A stretch of DNA of 49,589 nucleotides from an uncultured Verrucomicrobiota bacterium (GCA_903845125.1 CAIMWS010000502.1:1-49589), one strand, 5' to 3'; counted from the stretch's first letter, positions 1-8,606 are shown. Notes: a model not told the origin generated them from the sequence alone. A program made the numbers and translations.

Positions 1-1
1 C

Positions 2-112
2 CTGCGCTACCTGCGCCTGAGCCAGGAGGGCGAATACGCCCATGCCTTCTGGTCGCTGTGCGAAATCCTGGTGGGGGCCGAGAACGACGGCCCGCAACGC
101 GATATCTTTTAA
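2..112 (+). CDS. C-terminal fragment of an unidentified protein
   Basis: An open frame enters from the left edge and ends at TAA 110-112, giving 36 residues that finish with NDGPQRDIF. The translation has protein-like composition (aromatic and acidic residues, codons with G/C in third position like the neighbours). I do not recognise the family from this tail. It converges on the nadK gene, whose stop is about 40 nt away on the other strand. It could be a chance frame, because only 111 bases are visible. Confidence 0.4.
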   Translation: MRYLRLSQEGEYAHAFWSLCEILVGAENDGPQRDIF

Positions 113-154
113 TCGTATCATTTTCTTAGACAGCTTAGGTTTATTTCCCGTGGC

Positions 155-1039
155 TTATATATTGGAACCGCTCCAGCTCAGTTTCTGGCGCAGGGTTTGA
201 AAAAAGGAACTCTCCGCCGGGTGCAGCAATTGGATGATGTGCGGGCTGCGGCGGATCGTGATGAGATCTCCGGCAGCCAAGGCCGCCTGAACCTGGCCAT
301 CGGCGGTCAGGATGGTTTCCAATTTCTGGCTGAGCACTTTGACTTGCACCCAGGAGTTAAGGCTCACGATCACCGAGCGGTTTGAAAGGGTATGCGGACA
401 AATGGGTGTGATGGCAAATACCTCTGCCGCCGGCGCCACAATCGCGCCACCAGCGGACAGCGAATAAGCCGTCGAACCAGTGGGGGAACTCACAATCAGC
501 CCATCGCATCGGTAGCGGGTAAGTACTTCTCCATCCACGCTGACTTCCAGCTCGATCATGCGGCTGGCCGTCCGCCTGCCAAACACAAAATCATTCAGAG
601 CCAGTTGCTCGATATTCCCGGTGGAAAGCTGGCCCGAGGCAGAAATCAAACACCGGGATTCCAGCCGATAATCCCCGGCCCAGATATGCTTCAGGGTCTC
701 CGCCAGGCGCGATGAAGGAATCGCCGTTAAAAAACCGAGCCGTCCCACATTAATGCCGACGATGGGCGTGGGCACCCCAGCCACCTCGCGGGCCACCCTC
801 AGCATCGTGCCATCCCCGCCGAAAACCACGATCAGATCTGAAGCTTTGGCCACCTCCAGGGAATTGGCCAAGGGCGACAGCCGCAAACCGCCCATTTGAG
901 CGGTGGCTGCGTCGGCCAGGATTTCACAACCGCTGGCGCGAATTAGTCGGACAGCCTTTTGCAGGGCAGACCGGCTGGCGGCTTTTTCGGGATTGGCCAC
1001 CAAACCGACGCGTTTTATGGGATCATAACGTTTTTTCAA
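155..1039 (-). CDS. nadK: NAD kinase (ATP-NAD kinase)
   Basis: Cytosolic enzyme that phosphorylates NAD to NADP, the source of cellular NADPH. The 294-residue product has the diagnostic GGDGT motif at residues 74-78 (VVFGGDGTMLR), the following GINVGRLGFLT segment, an NDFVFGR stretch and the conserved DGLIVSSPTGSTAYSLSAGG block that forms the NAD site. Length is normal for the bacterial family. The start overlaps the 3' end of the upstream tlyA gene by 17 bp, so the two are very probably co-transcribed and translationally linked; tlyA-nadK pairing is common in bacteria. The C-terminal region is a little divergent but complete. Confidence 0.95.
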   Translation of the reverse strand: MKKRYDPIKRVGLVANPEKAASRSALQKAVRLIRASGCEILADAATAQMGGLRLSPLANSLEVAKASDLIVVFGGDGTMLRVAREVAGVPTPIVGINVGRLGFLTAIPSSRLAETLKHIWAGDYRLESRCLISASGQLSTGNIEQLALNDFVFGRRTASRMIELEVSVDGEVLTRYRCDGLIVSSPTGSTAYSLSAGGAIVAPAAEVFAITPICPHTLSNRSVIVSLNSWVQVKVLSQKLETILTADGQVQAALAAGDLITIRRSPHIIQLLHPAESSFFQTLRQKLSWSGSNI

Positions 1040-1802
1040 GGCGCACTAAAAATTCTTTGTTTCCTGCCGGCCCCAACAAAGGGGATTCCACCTGCTCCAG
1101 CCATCGCAAATCAGTCTGCCCAGCCACAAATTCCCTTAACTCCGCAATCACCCGCTCGTGAACCGCGGGATCGGTGATCACTCCAGCGCCGCGATCAGCT
1201 TCCTCTTTGCCAGCTTCAAATTGCGGCTTTATTAAAGCTACCACGGACCCACCCTTCCGCAATATTTTACCCGCAGCGGGCAGCAATTGCCGCAAAGAGA
1301 TAAAGGAGCAATCGATGACCACCATATCGACCGCCTGGAATGGCTGGGGCATTTTTTCCGGGCACATTTGACGGGCATTGGTCTTTTCCAATACCACCAC
1401 CCGCGGGTCCTGGCGCAATTTCCAAGCCAGTTGTCCCTGGCCAACGTCGATGGCGATTACTTTCGCCGCCCCCCGCTGCAGCAAGCAATCCGTGAAGCCA
1501 CCGGTCGAAGCACCAAAATCGGCCGCCACCAAACCCGTCACGGGAATGCGCATGGCTTCGAGCGCATGATCCAATTTAAAACCGCCCCGGCTCACAAATC
1601 GCTCCGGGGCCGCCACCGCCACCTCATCCGTGGCCCGCACCGGGTTGCTGGCCTTGGCGGCAAGTTGCCCGTTGATGCGCACGCTGCCGGCCAGAATCAA
1701 GCGCTGGGCACGTTCCCGGCTGTCACACAATCCACGTTCAACCAAAGCCTGGTCCAGGCGCATCCGACGCCGTGCCGTGTTTGATTGGTCTTTGGAAATC
1801 AT
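1023..1802 (-). CDS. tlyA: TlyA-family 16S/23S rRNA 2'-O-methyltransferase
   Basis: 259-residue protein with an N-terminal S4 RNA-binding domain (RLDQALVERGLCDSRERAQR, about residues 15-75) followed by an FtsJ-like Rossmann methyltransferase domain with the SAM loop ADFGASTGGFTDCLL and the downstream AIDVGQGQLAWKLR block. Members methylate ribose in 16S and 23S rRNA; older annotations call them hemolysin A. It is the fourth gene of a minus-strand run and overlaps nadK by 17 bp. The ATG at 1802 is used here; a second in-frame ATG at 1763 (MRLDQALV) matches the usual family N-terminus and is a real alternative. Neither has an obvious Shine-Dalgarno. Confidence 0.92.
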   Translation of the reverse strand: MISKDQSNTARRRMRLDQALVERGLCDSRERAQRLILAGSVRINGQLAAKASNPVRATDEVAVAAPERFVSRGGFKLDHALEAMRIPVTGLVAADFGASTGGFTDCLLQRGAAKVIAIDVGQGQLAWKLRQDPRVVVLEKTNARQMCPEKMPQPFQAVDMVVIDCSFISLRQLLPAAGKILRKGGSVVALIKPQFEAGKEEADRGAGVITDPAVHERVIAELREFVAGQTDLRWLEQVESPLLGPAGNKEFLVRLEKTL

Positions 1803-1916
1803 CTTAGCCGCAGTGAATGCGATCCCGTCGTCCAGCGTTTCTCACCCCCGGCTCCAGTGAGCGCATACACCAGCAAGCGCGCCAGCTGAAGCCTGCCCTT
1901 GGGACCGCAACCTGGT

Positions 1917-2384
1917 TTATTTTCCCCACGCGGTGATTTGCATCATCGTATCGCGATAAACTTGCAAAAATAAATCGTTATCGGCCACCACCTGCTGGAT
2001 GATTGGCTTGAGGCTGGGTAGTTCGGCCGGATTAATCACCGCGTGCACACTGCATTGGAAGGCTTGCATCGGGTTCATGGTCTCAAATTCCAGGCCCATC
2101 AGGAAAAATACCGCATGCCGGCGTTGATGCATTTGCATCCTCTGCACGGTTAGGAGCGACAGGTTTTCCTCGGGAGTGTTGGCGGCAAACAGGCTGTCCA
2201 AAACCACGACCCGGTAGTGGAGCCGGTAAAACTTGTTGAGAAAATCTTCGTGCTCCGCCGCATTGACTACTTTATATCCCAAATCTCCCAAGCCGTCATT
2301 GACCGCCGCCATCCACTCAAAATTACTCAATCCCACCAAGGCGGGTTGATCGGAAGGGCTGATGAATTCCAAGTTTTCACCCAT
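1917..2384 (-). CDS. receiver-like protein of the PilT operon
   Basis: 155-residue soluble protein that I cannot place in a named family. The pattern of short hydrophobic strands (RVVVLDSLF, HAVFFLMGLEF, SVHAVINPAEL) spaced along an alternating helix/strand chain resembles a CheY-like receiver fold, with the Asp of VVVLDS where a phospho-acceptor would sit; the first acidic pair and the Lys of a classical receiver are not clear. It starts 13 nt after the stop of the second PilT-type ATPase, so it is very likely the third gene of the pilus retraction operon. A role in pilus regulation or motor localisation is inferred from position only. Confidence 0.75.
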   Translation of the reverse strand: MGENLEFISPSDQPALVGLSNFEWMAAVNDGLGDLGYKVVNAAEHEDFLNKFYRLHYRVVVLDSLFAANTPEENLSLLTVQRMQMHQRRHAVFFLMGLEFETMNPMQAFQCSVHAVINPAELPSLKPIIQQVVADNDLFLQVYRDTMMQITAWGK

Positions 2385-2397
2385 GTTCGAAATGCGC

Positions 2398-3600
2398 TTA
2401 GGGTTTCAATTTCAAGGTGGGTGCGACACGCACTTGTGCGGACCCGGTTTGCTCGGGTTTCATCCCGAGTTTGGTGACCGAGGTGGCAATTTCGCCGCGG
2501 GTCTTTTTCAGAATGTCGATCGCCCGGGTGACCACACCTTTTTTGGAGCAATAAAGCAACGCCGTATCTTCGGTGATCAATCCTTGTTCAAAAAGGTCAA
2601 TGCACGATTGGTCAAAGGTGCGCCAGCCGAAAGTCTTGCTGGCTTCAATGATTTCGTAAAAGCCTTTGCCCTCGCTTTCACCCAGTTGGATACTTTCCTG
2701 GGTTCTCAGGTTGGCCCCCATGATCTCCAATACCGCCCGGCGGCCGCCTCCGATCACCGGGGCGAGGCGCTGGCTGATGACCCAGCGCAACGTATCGGAC
2801 AAGCGCAAGCGCACCTGTTTCTGCTCTTCCTGGTCGAACATACCCAGGATGCGGTTGATCGTCTGGCCGGCGTCGATGGTGTGGAGCGTGCTGAGCACCA
2901 AATGCCCGGTTTCGGCTGCCGACAACCCGATGGACACCGTATCCCGATCGCGCATTTCCCCCACCAGAATGACTTTCGGCGCCTGGCGCAACGCGGCGCG
3001 GAGACCATTGGCAAAGGAGTCGAAATCAATGCCCAATTCCCGGTGATTAAAGGTGGCTTTCTTTTGTGGATGCACGAATTCCACCGGATCCTCCAGCGTG
3101 ATGACATGCACGGATTTGGAGTCGTTGATATAGTTCAGCAGCGCGGCCAGAGTGGTGGTTTTACCCGAACCGGTGGCGCCGGTGATCAGGATCAAACCGG
3201 TTTTTTCGTGGGCGATCTGGTAAAAAATATCGGGCAGCAATAATTCCGGTATGGAGGGAATCCGGGTATTCAATTTCCGCATGACGATCGAATACTGGGA
3301 ACGTTGCGAGAAAATGTTCACGCGGAAACGGGCTTGGTCGCTGAGTGAATAAGAAGAATCGGAGGATCCGCTGCGCAACAGACTTTCAATCAGCCGCCGG
3401 CTGCCGCCCAGCAGGTTCAAAGCAATCATTTCGCTTTGATACGGAGTCAGGGCTTCGTTGACCAAGCCAAAGGGAACTGGCACCAACTCACCATTGGATT
3501 CCACCTGAAGGGACTTATCGACCGTGAAATTGAGATCCGATACATCCTTCCTGGTGCTGAGCATGGTATTCAGAACAATGTCTAATTCATTGCGCCGCAT
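2398..3600 (-). CDS. PilT/PilU-type pilus retraction ATPase
   Basis: 400-residue hexameric secretion ATPase of the GspE/PilT superfamily, acting at the inner face of the membrane to drive type IV pilus retraction. Walker A is GATGSGKTTTLAALLNY, the Walker B region is ILVGEMRDRDTVSIG, and the His box is GHLVLSTLHT. The N-terminus (MRRNELDIVLNTMLS..VSDLNF) corresponds to the N-terminal domain of PilT proteins but has diverged from the KASDLHL signature. It lies 38 nt downstream of pilT, so the operon has two related ATPases, as in pilT-pilU pairs. Which partner has the PilU role cannot be fixed from the sequence; the greater divergence makes this one the likelier accessory motor. Confidence 0.9.
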   Translation of the reverse strand: MRRNELDIVLNTMLSTRKDVSDLNFTVDKSLQVESNGELVPVPFGLVNEALTPYQSEMIALNLLGGSRRLIESLLRSGSSDSSYSLSDQARFRVNIFSQRSQYSIVMRKLNTRIPSIPELLLPDIFYQIAHEKTGLILITGATGSGKTTTLAALLNYINDSKSVHVITLEDPVEFVHPQKKATFNHRELGIDFDSFANGLRAALRQAPKVILVGEMRDRDTVSIGLSAAETGHLVLSTLHTIDAGQTINRILGMFDQEEQKQVRLRLSDTLRWVISQRLAPVIGGGRRAVLEIMGANLRTQESIQLGESEGKGFYEIIEASKTFGWRTFDQSCIDLFEQGLITEDTALLYCSKKGVVTRAIDILKKTRGEIATSVTKLGMKPEQTGSAQVRVAPTLKLKP

Positions 3601-3638
3601 GACAATTCCTTAGTGTAAACCGGGAGTCGGGTCGTTTT

Positions 3639-4733
3639 TCAAATCTCATCCTCAGCCGGAGGATTGGCCAGGAACGGCCGGAATTTCTTTTTATCGAGGC
3701 TTTTCTCAAAGGCTTCCTCCGGGGAGATCCGTTTCATTTTCAAGTGATCCATGATCGCATCGTCCAAGGGTTGGTTGCCATACTTCTTGCCCACCTGGAT
3801 CATGCCCGGGATCTGGTGGGTTTTGCCCTCGCGCACCAAGTTGGCGATGGCTGTCGTAAAAACCAGGATCTCCAGCGCCGCCACCCGGCCTTTTTTATCG
3901 ATCCGCCGGAAAAGATTTTGGGCCACCACCCCCCGCAACGCCTCGGACAACGTGGCGCGGATCTTGTTTTGTTGGTCAGCCGGAAAAACGTCGATGACGC
4001 GATCCACGGTCTTGGCTGCGCTTTGGGTATGCAACGTGCCGAAAACCAAATGCCCGGTGCTGGCCGCCGTCAAGGCTAGCTCAATAGTTTCCAAATCGCG
4101 CATTTCCCCCACCAGCACGATGTCCGGATCTTCGCGCAAGGCGCCCTTGAGAGCCGATCCGAAGCTCCGGGTGTGCACCCCCACTTCGCGGTGATTTACC
4201 AGGCAATTCCTGCTTTCATGAACAAATTCGATCGGGTCTTCGATCGTTAAAATATGGTCCTTCCGGTTTTTATTGGCGTAGTCCACCATGGCCGCCAGAG
4301 TGGTGGATTTGCCGGATCCTGTAGGCCCGGTCACGAGCACCAATCCCTTGTGGAGCATGGAAAACTTCTTCAGCACGGGTGGCAGCGGCGCGTCGAATTT
4401 TTCAAAATCCTCGAAGGATAGCACTTTGGAAGGGATCTGCCGGAAAACGGCCGCCACGCCGTTCTTCTGGTTGAAAAAGTTGGCCCGGAATCTCGAAACT
4501 CCTGGGATTTCGTAACCGAAATCGACGTCGCCGGTTTCTTCATACACCTTGATTTTATATTCAGGCGTAATCTCGTAGAGCATGCTCTTGAGCATATCGC
4601 TTTCCAACGGCGGATAATCCACCCGATGCAGTTCACCGTTGATGCGCAGCATGGGTTGATTGCCCGAGGACAGATGCAGGTCGGATGCTTTCTGCTCGAA
4701 CATTAAATTGAAAAAGGCGTCAATCTTTGCCAT
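3639..4733 (-). CDS. pilT: type IV pilus twitching motility ATPase PilT
   Basis: 364-residue retraction ATPase. Recognisable features in order: KASDLHLSSGNQPMLRING near residue 14 (PAS-like N domain), Walker A GPTGSGKSTTLAAMVDY, VLVGEMRDLETIELALTAA (Walker B), GHLVFGTLHT (His box), and the C-terminal AIANLVREGKTHQI typical of PilT. The frame is open further upstream to a TTG at 4790, but the ATG at 4733 gives the family N-terminus and has a promoter placed for it (4741-4768). It heads a minus-strand run pilT - pilU-like - receiver-like - tlyA - nadK. Confidence 0.93.
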   Translation of the reverse strand: MAKIDAFFNLMFEQKASDLHLSSGNQPMLRINGELHRVDYPPLESDMLKSMLYEITPEYKIKVYEETGDVDFGYEIPGVSRFRANFFNQKNGVAAVFRQIPSKVLSFEDFEKFDAPLPPVLKKFSMLHKGLVLVTGPTGSGKSTTLAAMVDYANKNRKDHILTIEDPIEFVHESRNCLVNHREVGVHTRSFGSALKGALREDPDIVLVGEMRDLETIELALTAASTGHLVFGTLHTQSAAKTVDRVIDVFPADQQNKIRATLSEALRGVVAQNLFRRIDKKGRVAALEILVFTTAIANLVREGKTHQIPGMIQVGKKYGNQPLDDAIMDHLKMKRISPEEAFEKSLDKKKFRPFLANPPAEDEI

Positions 4734-4740
4734 AACGGTA

Positions 4741-4768
4741 ATTATCGTTCCGTGTCGGTAATTCTTAA
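4741..4768 (-). promoter_or_regulatory. promoter of pilT, leaderless geometry
   Basis: On the minus strand TTAAGA (4763-4768), 16 nt, GATAAT (4741-4746, five of six consensus), then 7 nt to the ATG at 4733. Transcription should begin at or next to the ATG. No Shine-Dalgarno lies between. Confidence 0.6.
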
Positions 4769-4784
4769 TTGTTTTTTTTAAAAT

Positions 4785-5966
4785 TTGCAAGCCAACACCA
4801 ATTTTTCAGCGTGGCTGCGGGATCTGGTTAAAGATGCCGGCATTCTGCCTTTCTGGCGTTTCATGCGCCTGGCATTATACCATCCGGCACATGGGTATTA
4901 CGAGAAGTCGCTTGGCCAGGTGGGGCGCCAAGGCGATTTTTTCACCAGCGTCAGCGTCGGCCCTCTTTTCGGTGAGTTGCTCAGCTGGCAATTTGCCCAA
5001 TGGGCCTCCGAAGCCGCCTGGCCCCATTGGCAAATCGTGGAAGCGGGAGCTCATGATGGAACCCTCGCTCTGGACATCCTGAATGCCCTGACATCCTCCC
5101 CTGTCTCGCTGACAAATCACCTCCAATACACCATTATTGAACCTTCCCCCCCCCGAAGACTGGCCCAGCAAAAGAAACTGGCTCGCTATAACGATATAGT
5201 TTCTTGGACTGCTGGATGGTCTGAGCTAAAACCGGCGAATTTGAAAGGCATCATTTTCGCTAACGAATTACTGGATGCCTTTCCTGTTTTCCGTTTCGCC
5301 TGGAATGGCACTCGCGGCGGCTGGCAGGAGTGGGGTGTCACTTGCGATCAAGACCGGTTCGCCTGGCAAATCATTCCTGATATTCAGAGTATCAAGGCCG
5401 ACCCCGAGGAGAGCCATCTCCGGCAGGAAGCATTGGCGATGCTGGAAGTGAAAATCCCGGGTGATTTACAGGCTGGCTTGCCTGAAGGCTTCACGGTGGA
5501 AATTGGGCCCGAGTCCACCCGTTGGTGGCGGCAGGCAGGGTCCCACCTGGAGGCCGGATATTTGTTAACTTTGGATTATGGGGTCACGAAAGCCGAGTTT
5601 TGGGCGGCCAACCGCACCACCGGCAATCTCAAAGCCATCCGGAACCACTGTGTTGTTGCGGATGCCCTGGCCAATCCGGGGAACCAGGATATTACGGCGC
5701 CGATTGACTTTTCCCAACTCCAGGAAACGGGTGAACAAAACGGTTTGCAGACCATCAACCTAGTGCGCCAGGAAACGTTTCTCACCAACATCCTGGCCGC
5801 GATGCACGCCCACCAACCTCCCCCCATGGCTTGGGATGCCAACCGCATCCGGCAGTTTCAAACCCTCATCCATCCTTCCCACCTCGGCTGGAACTTCAAA
5901 GTCCTCGTCCAAAGTCAGGGAATGGGCGCTCCGCCGCGCCTGGGCGGAGGCAGGTTTTTCCCTTGA
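4785..5966 (+). CDS. MidA-type SAM-dependent methyltransferase (DUF185)
   Basis: Up to 393 residues. The N-terminal block AGILPFWRFMRLALYHPAHGYYEK followed by GDFFTSVSVGPLFGELLSWQF is the hallmark of the DUF185/NDUFAF7 (MidA) family, and VEAGAHDGTLALDIL is the SAM-binding glycine loop. Mitochondrial relatives dimethylate an arginine of complex I; bacterial substrates are not established. The frame begins at TTG 4785, but a good -10 (TAAAAT, 4779-4784) lies directly before it, so transcription would begin inside the codons that follow and the true start may be a non-ATG codon slightly downstream, for example CTG 4815. It is divergent from pilT, sharing a control region of about 50 bp. Confidence 0.85.
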   Translation: MQANTNFSAWLRDLVKDAGILPFWRFMRLALYHPAHGYYEKSLGQVGRQGDFFTSVSVGPLFGELLSWQFAQWASEAAWPHWQIVEAGAHDGTLALDILNALTSSPVSLTNHLQYTIIEPSPPRRLAQQKKLARYNDIVSWTAGWSELKPANLKGIIFANELLDAFPVFRFAWNGTRGGWQEWGVTCDQDRFAWQIIPDIQSIKADPEESHLRQEALAMLEVKIPGDLQAGLPEGFTVEIGPESTRWWRQAGSHLEAGYLLTLDYGVTKAEFWAANRTTGNLKAIRNHCVVADALANPGNQDITAPIDFSQLQETGEQNGLQTINLVRQETFLTNILAAMHAHQPPPMAWDANRIRQFQTLIHPSHLGWNFKVLVQSQGMGAPPRLGGGRFFP

Positions 5967-5977
5967 ATCCGGGCTGC

Positions 5978-6005
5978 TTGACAAGCCGCTAGCGCGATTT
6001 AGTCT
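5978..6005 (+). promoter_or_regulatory. promoter of the CII-like HTH gene
   Basis: Perfect -35 TTGACA (5978-5983), 16 nt spacer, -10-like TAGTCT (6000-6005, three of six), then 7 nt to ATG 6013. The -35 is the best match to consensus in the window. The geometry implies a leaderless transcript. Confidence 0.6.
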
Positions 6006-6012
6006 AACCACC

Positions 6013-6495
6013 ATGGAATCCCATCAACTTTTGAGGGAAGTATTGCAAAGTGGTAATGCGAAGGAAATTGCGGCCGCTTTGGGCCTTTCGTTGTCCATGG
6101 TTTACAAATGGGCGGAACCGGTCGGTGATGGCGCCGGCAGTGGCACCTCAAATCCATTGGACCGGGTGGCAACCCTCCTCAAAGTCACCAGCGACACGCG
6201 CCTGGTGGAATGGATCTGCCAGTGTGCGGGCGGTTTTTTTATCAAGAATCCACGTATCGCAGCCCCGCACCCCTCTTTTCTCATTCCAGCCACGAACAAG
6301 ATCATCCAGGAATTCGCTGATCTCCTGGGGGTTATTGCCGCCGCCGCTGCCGATAACCAGGTGAACCAGAAAGAAGCCGGCCAGATCCGCGCCCGCTGGG
6401 AGGATTTAAAAAGCGTCACCGAAGGCTTCGTTCGCTGTTGCGAAGAAGGCAATTTCCTGCCGCTGAAAAATCAGGAAAAAGGCCGGGAGGAGTGA
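6013..6495 (+). CDS. HTH protein resembling phage CII regulators
   Basis: 160-residue protein beginning MESHQLLREVLQSG. The segment KEIAAALGLSLSMVYKWAE (about residues 18-36) is a helix-turn-helix, and NPLDRVATLLKVTSDTRLVEW is the characteristic second block of the phage regulatory CII/CP76-like family, followed by a helical C-terminal half. The frame is open upstream, but the ATG at 6013 is chosen because the promoter at 5978-6005 points to it and the residues before it are an artefact of MidA in another frame. No phage genes surround it, so it appears to be a chromosomal regulator of this family. Its targets are unknown. Confidence 0.8.
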   Translation: MESHQLLREVLQSGNAKEIAAALGLSLSMVYKWAEPVGDGAGSGTSNPLDRVATLLKVTSDTRLVEWICQCAGGFFIKNPRIAAPHPSFLIPATNKIIQEFADLLGVIAAAAADNQVNQKEAGQIRARWEDLKSVTEGFVRCCEEGNFLPLKNQEKGREE

Positions 6496-6606
6496 AACTT
6501 CGCCTTGCGCCCAAGCCCTTCCGGCCGGGAGCGTGCAGGGCATTCGATAATCGGATTGCCCCAAATAATCCACCCAAGGCGCCTGAACCAACTGCCTCGA
6601 CACGGT

Positions 6607-7134
6607 TTAAAGCTGAGGGCCGCCAATCGTGATATCCACCAGCAGATCCGCGGCGATTTTCTCCAAATCCCGGCGCAGTTCCTCAACCGGCGCCCCGGGT
6701 GGTATGTGCACGCTGATGTGGGCTTTGAAGAGAGTTTCCCCGGACATGGGCGCACTGCAGCATTCCGAATTCAACTCCTCGACGTTGACTCCGTAACGAG
6801 CCAGGGTGCTGGATATCTGCCGGACAATCCCGGGCCGGTCCTGGCCCACCAAATCAATGTCGACCAGCGAGGGGGTAAGTTCAGTGGCCGGGGTGAGGTC
6901 AGGCCGGATCACGATGCTTAGCCCCTTGGCCTGCAACCCATGCAGAGCGGCCGGGAGACGGGCTTCGTTTTCCGCGGGCAGTTGAATCCTGAGAATACCG
7001 GCAAACTCTCCTCCCAGGCGGCACATCCGGCTTTCCAGCCAGTTGCCGCCATGTTCGGCCACCACTGCTGCCACCAACTCCACCAAGCCCGGCCGGTCCT
7101 GGCCAATGATCGTCATCACCAATGGAATCTGCAT
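6607..7134 (-). CDS. double ACT-domain protein, GcvR-like
   Basis: 175 residues made of two ACT domains. The first begins MQIPLVMTIIGQDRPGLVELVAAVVAEHGG and the second SLVDIDLVGQDRPGIVRQISSTLARYG; the repeated GQDRPG(L/I)V motif is the ligand-sensing turn. Similar proteins are annotated as glycine cleavage repressor GcvR or ACT-containing formyltetrahydrofolate-related regulators; no DNA-binding domain is present. The frame is open to 7368, but the start at 7134 begins directly with the ACT fold and has a -10 box (TAGAAT) just upstream. It converges on the HTH gene and is divergent from the Tat oxidoreductase. Confidence 0.88.
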   Translation of the reverse strand: MQIPLVMTIIGQDRPGLVELVAAVVAEHGGNWLESRMCRLGGEFAGILRIQLPAENEARLPAALHGLQAKGLSIVIRPDLTPATELTPSLVDIDLVGQDRPGIVRQISSTLARYGVNVEELNSECCSAPMSGETLFKAHISVHIPPGAPVEELRRDLEKIAADLLVDITIGGPQL

Positions 7135-7141
7135 GTGGCAA

Positions 7142-7169
7142 ATTCTAGCCAGGGCGCGCGGAGTGGCAA
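7142..7169 (-). promoter_or_regulatory. promoter of the double ACT gene
   Basis: Minus strand TTGCCA (7164-7169), 16 nt, TAGAAT (7142-7147, five of six), then 7 nt to ATG 7134. There is no room for a Shine-Dalgarno, so a leaderless transcript is predicted. Confidence 0.65.
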
Positions 7170-7272
7170 TCTTCTTTTGAAATCCAGCAATTGGAGAGCG
7201 AAACTGACTGTTCCAGCCGGCAGCCATGATGAACCGCCCGATGCGCTCGTGCCATCTCGGGCTGACACGCGC

Positions 7273-7301
7273 TTGACTTGGCGGGCAACCGGAATCAACA
7301 T
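7273..7301 (+). promoter_or_regulatory. promoter of the Tat oxidoreductase gene
   Basis: TTGACT (7273-7278), 17 nt, CAACAT (7296-7301, weak -10), then 6 nt to ATG 7308. It is divergent from the ACT promoter about 100 bp away. The -35 context GCGCTTGACT recurs before the GH172 gene at 18823-18832. Confidence 0.45.
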
Positions 7302-7307
7302 GCACCC

Positions 7308-8606
7308 ATGAAATCACAGAATAATACAAGCCGCCGCGGTTTTCTGAAATGTGTGGCCGCCTCGGCAACTGCTCTCGGTATTCCGACCATCATTCCCGCA
7401 GTGGTTTTGGGGCAAAATGCCCCAAGCAACCGCATCAACATGGGATTGATTGGCATGGGCCTGATGATGGGGGGGCACCAAGGCTCCATGTGCAACCGTC
7501 CGGATGTTCAGGTATTGGCCGTTTGCGATGTGGACCGCACCAAACGCGAGCGCGCCAAGGCCGCCGTGGAACAAGCCTATGCGCGGCGCCAGCCGAGCGG
7601 CTCCTACAAAGGCTGCGAGGCCTACAACGAATACGAACGAATCATCGAGCGCAAAGACATCGACGCGGTGTTCGTCGTTACCCCGGATCACTGGCACGCC
7701 ATCATTTCCGTGGCAGCGATGAAATCGGGCAAAGACGTTTATGTGCAAAAACCAATGACGCTGACCATCCGGGAAGGCCGCATCATGAGCGACGTCGCCC
7801 GCCAATACGGGGCCATCCTGCAGGTCGGTTCCCAGCAACGATCGGAACGGGCCTTCCGCCGGGCTTGCGAAATGGTGCGTAGCGGCTGGATCGGCAAAGT
7901 CCATACCATCTACACCGAATTGGGCGAGTTCCCCCCGCCCGCCACGCTGCCCGAACAGCCCACCCCGGATGGCTTCGACTATGACCGCTGGCTCGGCCCC
8001 ACCCCATGGTATCCTTATAACGCCCAACGAGTCCGGGGCGATTACGGTGGCGGCTGGCGCTGTTTCTGGGAATACGGCTCCCGCAAGAACGGGGATTGGG
8101 GTGCCCATCATTTCGATATCATCCAATGGGCTTTGGGCATGGACGACAGCGGACCGGTGGAATTCATCCCCAAAGGCTACGAAGGAAACCAATACCAGAC
8201 CCATATTTACAAAAATGGCATTAAAGTGCTGCGCAACCATCCGGTGCGCCTGGGGCACATGATCCAGTTCATTGGCGATAAAGGCGAGGTTCTGGTCAGC
8301 CGAGGCGACCGCCTGGACACCCTGCCCGTGAAGTTGAAAGACCAGGCTCCCGGCGCCAGCGATATCCGCCTCTATGATTCCCGGGATCACCACGAGAACT
8401 GGATCCAGGGCATCAAAACCCGCAAGCCGTGCATTTGCCCCGCAGAAATCGGCCACCGCACCGCCACCATCTGCCACCTGAGCGGAATCGCCGAACGGCT
8501 CAAGCGGCCTTTGAAGTGGGATCCGGCCAAGGAAGAAATCCTGGGGGATACCGAAGCCAGCCGCTGGATGGACCGTCCCCGGCGGGCCCCTTATGTGATG
8601 GTGTGA
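7308..8606 (+). CDS. Tat-exported Gfo/Idh/MocA family oxidoreductase
   Basis: 432-residue NAD(P)-dependent sugar dehydrogenase-like protein. A twin-arginine signal (SRRGFLK at residues 8-14, hydrophobic stretch to GQNAP) precedes the Rossmann domain (INMGLIGMGLMMGGHQ), then VFVVTPDHWHAII and VYVQKPMTLTI, where the usual EKP is QKP but the catalytic Lys is kept. The C-terminal alpha/beta domain includes WGAHHFDIIQWAL. Verrucomicrobia and Planctomycetes encode many such exported enzymes, thought to oxidise sugars or sugar derivatives in the periplasm. ATG 7308 was chosen over upstream codons because it precedes the Tat motif and is served by the promoter at 7273. The HEAT-repeat gene follows after 29 nt, so the two probably form an operon. 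Confidence 0.92.
   Translation: MKSQNNTSRRGFLKCVAASATALGIPTIIPAVVLGQNAPSNRINMGLIGMGLMMGGHQGSMCNRPDVQVLAVCDVDRTKRERAKAAVEQAYARRQPSGSYKGCEAYNEYERIIERKDIDAVFVVTPDHWHAIISVAAMKSGKDVYVQKPMTLTIREGRIMSDVARQYGAILQVGSQQRSERAFRRACEMVRSGWIGKVHTIYTELGEFPPPATLPEQPTPDGFDYDRWLGPTPWYPYNAQRVRGDYGGGWRCFWEYGSRKNGDWGAHHFDIIQWALGMDDSGPVEFIPKGYEGNQYQTHIYKNGIKVLRNHPVRLGHMIQFIGDKGEVLVSRGDRLDTLPVKLKDQAPGASDIRLYDSRDHHENWIQGIKTRKPCICPAEIGHRTATICHLSGIAERLKRPLKWDPAKEEILGDTEASRWMDRPRRAPYVMV

Noticed and set aside
7349-7882. Second 177-codon frame inside the Gfo/Idh gene
   Set aside because: Same-strand shadow of the Tat oxidoreductase; the real frame has the Tat signal, Rossmann fold and QKP motif.
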